In this document: piece by piece, positions 57,128 through 64,000 of the stretch | How the letters are laid out: each line of letters opens with the position of its first letter | Numbering within the stretch: position 1 is the first letter of the stretch | From: Lepiota brunneoincarnata | Lineage: Eukaryota > Basidiomycota > Agaricomycetes > Agaricales > Agaricaceae | Direction: 5' to 3' | DNA: 64,000 nt | Assembly: GCA_023014365.1 (NCBI GenBank) | Contig: JAEBUN010000026.1 | Location: 124,001-188,000, forward strand | Made by a program: the position numbers and the translations under genes | The notes under the pieces: generated by a model | The model's input: only the letters and a program-made list of their open reading frames with translations | Database searches by the model: none | Told to the model about the DNA's origin: nothing

Positions 57128-59870
57128 ATGGACTCAGTGTTCCAGGATGTGCTCAATGTGAGATTAGTGATCACTGGGGCACATAGAACTGCAAGCAATG
57201 GGTCAGCACTGACTGCAAAGGATTTACATGAAGAGGACCCCTATGATTGGAGGATTGTTGTGGATAAAGCCATCAAAATTTCAATTGGCAAAACACTTAT
57301 GCAATCCCTTCATCAGGATTCAAGGCCAGTCAACTCAGCTTCTATGAGCCACCAACCTGCGACATCTGGAACAAGGACTTATGACCCTATAGTAAAGCAG
57401 GAGCTGCAAAGCTTAAAGCAGAAATTTCAGGATGAAGTCTTGCAGATGGCAGGTGGTCTTGCTGAGCTTAAGGACCTCATGAATGTCCAGGGGCATACTT
57501 TAAAATCATACTTAGAGAGTTTGACAAAGGATGGCCATAACTGTTAGAGGAATAAGGGGCCCGAAACCAAGTTGATAATCAAGTGAGGGGCTTCACCCCC
57601 CAACCTGTGCCTATATACTACAGACTGTGCTATTGAGCGGCAACCCATTACACTGGTTAGATACACTGGGTGATCAGTATGCTAAGCTCACTAGGATTGG
57701 GATCTGGCTACCCAGCTGTCCCCTTACAATAACCATGCCCGCTTTAATCATGTGCAGAGGAACACTGGGAGTGGGCTGGCAGGGTTTCTTTCTGATTGCA
57801 AGTGTTTCTACTGTTGGTTATTAGGGCATAGTTGGTTATTCTACCTGGACATGGAGGCGGATAAACAAGCCAGCCAAATTAGAGTTGAAGGGAACAAAAT
57901 ATATATGGGAGATGGCTTAAGTATCCCTCAAGGAGAAGGGCCTATTAAAGAGAAAGTGACAAAGTACTATGTGACAAAGGGACAACTCTTCATTCAAATA
58001 CCAGAACTGCTGGAGGTTGAGCCTGAGTTACCACAAGTGCTAGCAGCAGCAGTGTTTGCACAGAAAGCATTCCAGAGGTCAGAAAACCAAAGGTTGCCAG
58101 CAGAAGAAGAAATCCCCCATCTGAAGCAGTGCATGGAAATGTTGGAGACAGCTGCCATCCATGCTGGGAGTGCCACAAAGGTTAAGCTTATGACCAGAAA
58201 AGATGATAATGTCAAGATACATTCTTTGGCCAAACAATTGGCCCAGATACAGGCTAAGCTTAGTGGTTTGATGGATGGTACACCCTTGGCAAGCCAGTAT
58301 TTGGATACCAGGAGTAGCACAAAGACTTGGAACTTGGAGTTGGGTTTCTAAAGGGTTCAAGGAAGGAGCCAGCTCTGAAGAAGAAGGTCACCTTCACCAG
58401 AGCACAGACTCCTGAGGACATGTCAGATTCCAAGTGATCAGAAAAATCAGAAAATGAGGAAATAAAGCAGACAATGGAGAAACCAATGCATGCAGCAGCA
58501 GGGGAGTTACTATATAGAAATGTGAAACCACTGCATCCAGTTGTTGAGGTGCCACTGCTGCCTGTCAGAAGGATGAAACCATACATGAAGGAGCCTGCAT
58601 ATAAGCACCAGGCCCCTATCGAGAGGAATGTCAATGTTGGGGAAGTACTCAGCAGGGTATTGAAGCAAGAAGCCTCAGTATCGCATGGAGAACTCCTGGT
58701 GTTGTCACCAATATACAGGAATGCTTATAGAGAGTGTATTATGAGAAAATGGGTACCCACAAATTAAAACTTAATAGCAGGAGTTGGGCCCTTGGACAAT
58801 GATACAGAAGATATGGAAACTAATAGTGGGCTGGTACAGGTCATGATAACTGAGCTGGCAGACAGCCCTTGGAAGTATGATACAGTGCTCCAAGAAGGCT
58901 TGGCAACCCAAGCCTGGGTAGCTCAGGATCCAATCATGCAGTACTTGGAGTCACTTCCCAGAAGAGACAGGGGATGGCAAGTGTTCATTGCCAAAGAATG
59001 TGAACCATTGAGAGTAGTGCCAACCCTGATAAATGGGATTTGGCAGGAAGAGGCCTTGCTAGACAGTGGGTCACAGACTATATCTATGAGCCAGGAAGCA
59101 GTGATTGCCTGTCAAGTTTCTTGGGACCTAAACACTATGATTAATTTGCAGAGTGCAAATGGGCAGGTTGAAAAGACCTGTGGATTGGCAAAGAATGTAG
59201 GCTTTACCTGCAGGGGAGTCACAGTCTATTTGCAAGTTCACATTGTTCATAACCCCATGTATCAAGTACTGCTGGGATGACCATTTGATGTAATGATGGC
59301 TAGCAAAGTCAGGAATAGTGCCAGTGGTGAGCAAACCTTGGTTATTACAGACCTGAATACCAGAAAAAGGGCTGTGTTACCAACTTATGCTCAGGGAGAG
59401 TGTAATCCTCCTAAGCTTAGAGAAAACAGTCAAAATTTTCAAGAAACCTTGATGAGTTGACTAAGGGACAAGGAGAGGTGGCTTGTATAATAGACTATGA
59501 TGATGAGAAGGGCCCTGTTGTCACACAAACACTAAGCTTAGCAAAAGGAAGCTTCTCAGAGGCTGCACTACAGCTAATGTTCATTGACCAAGTCATACGT
59601 GACGAGGACTGCCCACAAGAAGATAAAGCAACAGCATTATTGTGTCTAGGATGCATAGCCAATGCACAGGGCACTGAGGACCAGGGAATAACTGTCTTTG
59701 AAACCAAAGAGGATGACAAAAATATCAGTCACCTTAAAAGTGAGGCCAGTGTTGGGTGATTTACGGGGGAGATTCAGGATAAAACAAGAAATAAAAGGGG
59801 ACCTGCTGGCAGAAATGCCTAAGCTTAGCATGCATCCTCCAGAGTTTGCCCCAACAGGCATACCTGATTC
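57128..59870 (+). pseudogene. Second Ty3/Gypsy element: gag and protease, truncated
   Basis: The gag N-terminus starts at ATG 57128 (MDSVFQDVLNVRLVITGAH; to 57547, coiled-coil-like end LQSLKQKFQDEVLQMAGGL). A degenerate zinc knuckle CFYCWLLGHSWLFY is at about 57806-57850, followed by VEGNKIYMGDGLSIP, usual in agaricomycete Gypsy gag. A linker (58474-58767, with APIERNVNVGEVLSRVL) precedes the aspartic protease with LLDSGSQTISM (about 59055-59090) and MYQVLLG (about 59257). A later segment near 59820-59860 (HPPEFAPTG) matches the pre-RT region, after which RT is missing. An LTR-A-like fragment (57542-57640) interrupts it. Unrelated in sequence to chromovirus B. Confidence 0.75.
57542..57640 (+). 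mobile_element. LTR A-like fragment
   Basis: TGTTAGAGGAATAAGG...ACCAAGTTGATAATCAAGTG resembles the first ~100 bp of LTR A (TGTTAGGGGAAGTAAGG...ACCAAGTTGATATTCAGGTG) at roughly 65-70%. It directly follows the gag N-terminal frame, whose stop is created by it. The right end was not found. Confidence 0.5.
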
Positions 59871-60786
59871 ATAGAGAGTGGGGTGTGTGAGCATTAGTGC
59901 CTTGTTGAGAAGCTCAGTTGAAGGCCAAATCATCTTGAGCCACTCCTTGCTACTGGTGTTCTTTGTTAATGTACTAGAGGTTACCAGTCTTGCCTTGGAA
60001 CTACATATTCTGGTAATAAGCATAGAGCATGAGTTGGGTGTGTAGTATCAGTAATGTTAGTAATGAGAGGATACACACTGCATGTCCAGTAGGGATCCAA
60101 CCTGGTGAGAAGTTCAGGACACCTCTAGTCATCTTCTGACCTAGGACTTGGAGAAATGATGCAGGGTCATTTCTCCAAGTCTGAGCCTGGCCTGAACACT
60201 GCTCAGGTTGAGGTTGAATAAATTCTGTTGCCCTGAGGAGATTATCCTGTTTCAATACTATAAGCTACACTTCATAACAGTTGTACAAGAAATGTTATAC
60301 CTGATGATTCTGGGGCAAGAGGTTGGGTAAATACCATACCAATATATTTCCTTGGTTATTGATGATAGTTGTAGGCTTGGTGAAATGCTTGGGACTGGGT
60401 TTGGATTTGACATGATCTTTCTCAATGGTACCAGGTTTGTTACATTGCAGTCAATAACATCTGGGCAATGACTTGAGTAAAAATAAAGAAGTAAAGGTGT
60501 GGGAGACCAACTTACAAGGACAGAGATTAGCAGCAGTGAGAATTCACATGATATGCCTTTCCTCTGCTTCATTCTCTTTCTTCAAGACTTGTCTGTTCTC
60601 ACTCATGATTTCTCCAAGAATTGGGCTTTCTAATATTTGTTAGTTGACTTAAATATGACCCAGGAGGCTCAGACTAATGTGTTGTGAGTTAAAATGAGCT
60701 TTTTCTGTGCATGGAATTTTGCTCTCATGTGTGTGACTAGTCCCTCATTTTTGTGGTACCTTGTTCTCTTATCCCTCCTCATGCCT
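59871..60786. other. CpG-poor intergenic sequence
   Basis: No gene or repeat recognised after the truncated Gypsy element. Short minus frames (60258-60572, 59646-60023) carry no motif. Confidence 0.35.
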
Positions 60787-61314
60787 AGACATTCTCACAT
60801 TGACTTGAACCCTTTTTGCCATTTGGGAGCTTTATCCCAACCATTGTTATGGTTACAACCACCCTTGACCTCAAATGCCCAATGAATCAGTGGCCACTTG
60901 CCTTTGATGAGTTCATCAGGTGTAAAGTTCTGTTCAAAAGCTCCAACAGGAAAGTATGGCCATGACTTCCTAGTCTCCTTCAATCCTTCCATTGACTGTT
61001 GTGGGAGAGGAGGCTGAACTAACTGTCCAAGGCTGGCAAGTGTGGTGGATAGATTGGTTGGAAGAGAGGAATTTATAAAAGGGGAGGGTCCAGATATAAT
61101 ATGATGGAATAGAGGGAGTGATAAAATGATTAGGAATATGTGAAGGTGGTTGAGTCACAGGTTTTGTTTCAAGGGAGAATCAAGGGAGTAGAGGAAGTCC
61201 AGGGATAGTAATAGGATGGGTGGGGCCATGGTTGACCTGTGAATGGAGGGGCATAGATCCTGGCTAAGGCAATAATACTGATTGAAGTGCTTGAATAAGA
61301 ACTTGTATGTCAGT
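60787..61314 (-). repeat. Dispersed repeat E2
   Basis: Inverted, near-complete copy of 34988-35491. Includes the TATA-like TTTATAAA region near 61075 and the 65-codon ORF 60795-60992. Confidence 0.7.
60795..60992 (-). CDS. Conserved 65-codon ORF of repeat E (copy 2)
   Basis: ATG start; same protein as 35285-35482 with three differences (Y/H, D/G and L/S in the C-terminal half). Kept open in both copies despite surrounding decay. Unknown family. Confidence 0.4.
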   Translation of the reverse strand: MEGLKETRKSWPYFPVGAFEQNFTPDELIKGKWPLIHWAFEVKGGCNHNNGWDKAPKWQKGFKSM

Positions 61315-61655
61315 TGTTTCTGTAACAAGTAAGTTTGTGTAAGTTAGCTTTTAAATTAAAGTAGATAACAAACATGAGGTTGGATGAAGCTGTTGTATGG
61401 ATGGAATTGGTTGGGGGGCCATCTGTGGAGATTTGAGAGGTAGCAGTGGAGGGACATCTTGTTCTGACTTGAAGAAGTGCTTTGCACAGTGCTTAATGAA
61501 TCCCTGCTATAATTTAGTATCATGACTTCATACAAGTTTAATTCTGACTTACAAAGACAATGGGAAAATTTATGTCTGATACAGATAGTTGAGGTTTGGA
61601 ATGAGAAGTAGGAACTCAAGGTAGAGTTAGAGAGTGGTGGAGAAGTAAAACCACA

Positions 61656-61830
61656 TAGGGGGGATGTTGGAATATTTATTGGTGTACCAATGCTGTTTTA
61701 TACTTCTAACTATGAGTCATATCCTCATTGTATGATATCCCAAGAGTAGCAGAAAACATGGGATATGGATCTTAAATATATTGAAAGAGTGGACATTGGT
61801 TTGAGAATGATGAAATGTTGATCTTGCATG
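61656..61830 (+). mobile_element. Possible polypurine tract and LTR start
   Basis: AGGGGGGA (61657-61664) followed by TGTTGGAATATTTATTGG has the form of a polypurine tract/3' LTR junction, as seen in many Copia LTRs. No matching second LTR or end was found in the window. Confidence 0.3.
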
Positions 61831-61839
61831 TATTGAAAT

Positions 61840-61926
61840 ATGAGCAGGATTTGAACGCTCAACCTCAAAAATGGAAATAACACATTTGTATGGAGCTTGA
61901 AACACTAACCATTATACCATAGTTTT
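61840..61926 (-). other. tRNA-like sequence with A and B boxes
   Basis: On the minus strand, GGTATAATGGTTAGTG matches an A box / D-arm and, ~50 nt later, GCGTTCAAATCCTGC matches a B box / T-arm. The arms do not fold into a convincing full cloverleaf (acceptor and T stems have mismatches). Either a decayed tRNA gene or the head of a tRNA-derived SINE. Confidence 0.35.
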
Positions 61927-62080
61927 ATTTTGTGTAATATTTTGCTTATATGTACCATAATAATCGATTTTATGAAAAATACCCATATAATATATTACCC
62001 AAAGTTTGGAATTAAAAAATATCTTATGAGATTTATTTTTCAAATAAATAAATAATGGTATACATCAGCATATACTGTCA

Positions 62081-62266
62081 TTGGTTAGTAGGTCAGATGG
62101 GTGATAAGCTCAGACAAACACTTCTATCTCACTCTATACTGGCCCAATTATTATATATATTATGGTAGAATGATATATCAACACTGGAGTTTGAGTATTT
62201 GCTGGTGGGAATGCAGTAACTGATGTGACTGTCCAAGCTTGTTGCCCACCTGACCTACCAACCTAC
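62081..62266. repeat. Possible MITE with ~25 bp inverted ends
   Basis: TTGGTTAGTAGGTCAGATGGGT at the left faces GCCCACCTGACCTACCAACC at the right as imperfect inverted repeats around 140 bp of AT-rich DNA. It lies inside the AT-rich repeat region, splitting one unit from the rest. No coding capacity. Confidence 0.4.
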
Positions 62267-62571
62267 CACAGTATTATCTGAAGTTTAGAATTAAAAATCA
62301 TATGAGAGCTATTATGCAATTAATTAATTATAGTTTAAGGTACCTGTTGGCATATATCTAGAGCTCAGAAGCAGAAATCATGTATGAGAGTTATCATGTA
62401 ATAACTTAATTATGGTTCAAGGTAATTGTCAACATATATTACCTAAATTTCAGAATTAACAATGATTTATGAGAGTTATTGTGTAATAAATAAATTATGG
62501 TTTGAGGTACCCATCAATATATATCTGGAGCTTGGAAATAAAAATGAGTTATGAGAGTTATTGTTATCAGA
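62267..62571. repeat. AT-rich tandem repeat, ~95 bp unit
   Basis: About three imperfect units with the shared blocks TATGAGAGTTATTGTGTAAT, AATTATGGTT and GAGGTACC, then a CATATAT block. A further related unit lies at about 61985-62070, left of the MITE-like insertion. It ends at LTR B5. Confidence 0.6.
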
Positions 62572-63233
62572 AGTCTTATCAGAAGGATGGTTACTTTTAG
62601 TTTACATTCCCATGTCACTATGAAACCATCAGTAGTGTACATCAGAAGGACTATTCTTAGTATATGCCTCATGTTTTCTTATCTCTGACTCATAGTTACT
62701 CTGGTCTGAATTATTATATAAGGATACAGTACAATACCTTGTATGTTAGGGGAAGTAAGCGCACCGGAACCAAGTTGATATTTGGGTGGCAAATACAATC
62801 GACACCCACACTACTTATATACATAGAGGCCTGCGCACAGACCGGGTAGCCAAACACTACGTAGCTACTAGAACATAACGTACGCAAACAATATACAAAC
62901 AACGTCAGTCGCACGTGGGTTAGACTCGGGGATGGGGGTGGCCGAAGGCCGAGGCCGGGCTTAGGCATCGGGCATCGGCTAGAGAGGCCGAGCACGGATA
63001 CCCAACCACAGACCCCTAGACGTACCTTGCGATAGGGGGTATAGTCCCCTTACATTGTATCCTTATCTTAGTGTTATAAAGTTCTTGCCTCCTATACCTC
63101 TTTGCCATAACCGGCTGGACTTATAGTGCTCCATCATCTCCAAGTCACGCTTAGTAGGACAGGACCAAGTCTGTATAGACATCCTGTGTCAAACCCCGTG
63201 CTACTCAAGAGCGAACCCCTAACCCAGGTAACA
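62572..63233 (+). mobile_element. LTR B5 (5' LTR of another chromovirus B), split by LTR A4
   Basis: TGTTATCAGAAGTC to CCCAGGTAACA in retroelement sense. About 346 bp once the A4 insertion (62744-63054 plus one target copy) is removed. The TATA box (TATATAAGG near 62714) is left of the insertion and the predicted RNA start (63064) right of it. Followed by primer site and gag, so this is a 5' LTR, not a solo. Confidence 0.85.
62744..63054 (+). mobile_element. Solo LTR A4, divergent subfamily
   Basis: 311 bp, TGTTAGGGGAAGTAAGC to CCCCTTACA, flanked by the 5-bp duplication TTGTA (62739-62743 and 63055-63059). CpG-rich. It differs from A1/A2 by many changes and a shorter 3' part, so it is a separate subfamily rather than a recent sister. 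Confidence 0.95.
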
Positions 63234-63234
63234 A

Positions 63235-63246
63235 AACACTAAGATA
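63235..63246 (+). other. Self-priming primer binding site of the right-end chromovirus
   Basis: AACACTAAGATA one base after the LTR end; complementary to TATCTTAGTGTT at 63064-63075 in the LTR. Same arrangement as at 45461-45472. Confidence 0.7.
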
Positions 63247-63604
63247 CTCTGCTGCTTATCTCTTGCTCGCCCTCCACTCTACTCTGCTCTGCTGACATAC
63301 TGAACATGTCAAGGTACCCTGGTTGTTCAAAACGACGTGCGAAAGAAAACTGCCTCTCTGTGTAGCCATTGCTACATCCCTCAACCTCTCCCCACCAGAA
63401 GATCTGGCTTACCTACTCATTTTTGTTTTCACTTCCACCACCAGCCTCATCACCTATTGAATCATCACCTTAGAACTCGAACATATCATGTACCCTTGTC
63501 ACTGCTGCATCATCAGATCATGGAACCTGTACTCAGGAATATCCATCATCGCAACACAATTTTTCATCCTTCTAGCGATAATGAATTGCTAGACAACTGC
63601 CACC

Positions 63605-64000
63605 ATGCCTCCAAAGAAGTTCTCGGCCCAAGAAACTCCATCACCTCCTCCCAAATCAAGAAGTAGAAGCTCAGGATCAGGAACCCAAAACCCAGATCCC
63701 AGAAGAAACCCTATCCCCACTCAAACACCCTCCCCATTCTACCCTCCATCTCCATTCAACTTGCCCACTCCAAGTACATCGACATGTACAAGAACAAGTT
63801 TTGCTGAAGAACTAGCAGAATGACAAAGAATACAACAAGAAAGAGAATTAAAGGAACACTACAAACAAGAAGAAAGAAGATGCAAACAAGCCAAAGAATA
63901 CTGTGCTAAAGTAAACCCATTAAATAACTACAAACTTCAAAGACTTGAATATGCCCTCAAGCAACCAAGAGAGCTTTCCAAATTGGAAGAAAACTTACTC
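63605..64000 (+). pseudogene. Chromovirus B gag, N-terminal part, with stop
   Basis: ATG 63605 in a CCACC context; starts MPPKKFSAQETPSPPPKSRS, Pro/Ser-rich, then SFAEELAE and a TGA stop at 63821-63823. The same frame continues with a charged helical region (QRIQQERELKEHYKQEERR...). The stop lies where Arg is likely, consistent with CGA to TGA. Continues beyond the window. Confidence 0.75.

Larger units (their letters stand above)
63234..64000 (+). mobile_element. Chromovirus B, right-end copy, leader and gag start
   Basis: Leader 63234-63604, then gag. It runs off the window. Comparison with the minus-strand copy fixes the insertion points of G and C3 there. It keeps more CpGs than the copy at 35492. 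Confidence 0.85.

Noticed and set aside
60258..60572. Minus open frame of 104 codons
   Set aside because: Hydrophobic/low-complexity translation of AT-rich DNA with no motif or conserved partner in the window.

Overview
The window looks like a transposon graveyard from a mushroom-forming fungus (Agaricomycetes, Basidiomycota). The reasons are the element types present (KDZ and Plavaka DNA transposons, chromodomain Ty3/Gypsy and Ty1/Copia retrotransposons, Tc1/mariner), short 50-60 bp GT-AG introns, and strong CpG depletion of old repeats. I cannot name the species. Most sequence is mobile DNA or its solo LTRs. Host-like sequence is limited to fragments (an ABC transporter, an ORC1-like piece, a multi-exon gene of unknown function).

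Layout. 1-4400: CpG-rich DNA holding copy 1 of a ~3.5 kb segmental duplication. 4400-7450: Copia remnant, broken LTR C, solo LTR B1, small solo repeat D1. 7465-11160: copy 2 of the duplication with a longer tandem array. 11200-20066: solo LTR B2, a multi-exon gene on the minus strand, then an ABC transporter pseudogene split by solo LTR A1. 20067-25600: long solo LTR C1 next to a decayed Plavaka transposase. 26200-31150: ORC1 fragment, LTR C2, and a 2-oxoglutarate/Fe(II) dioxygenase-like remnant. 31370-34750: large inverted repeat, old LTR A3, Tc1/mariner element. 35492-45874 (plus 57125-57128): a nearly full-length Ty3/Gypsy chromovirus on the minus strand (family B) carrying two nested insertions (C3, G). 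45875-57117: an 11.2 kb KDZ transposon with ~600 bp inverted repeats, inserted four bases before the end of the chromovirus LTR and itself hit by solo LTR A2. 57129-59870: gag-protease part of a second Ty3/Gypsy element. 60787-62570: inverted copy of repeat E and AT-rich repeats. 62572-64000: left end of another family B chromovirus whose LTR is split by solo LTR A4.

How it fits together. Target-site duplications give a relative order: chromovirus B first, then C3, G and KDZ into it, then LTR A2 into KDZ. Two LTR A copies differ only at four CpG sites, all by transition. Several broken reading frames are broken by what look like CGA-to-TGA changes. Both point to CpG methylation and deamination as the main mutational force. 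The most notable features are a predicted self-priming system in family B (a 12-nt match between the predicted mRNA 5' end and the site just after the LTR) and an extra zinc-knuckle ORF downstream of its chromodomain, joined to pol by an ATGA stop/start overlap. All calls come from reading the sequence; no database search was possible.
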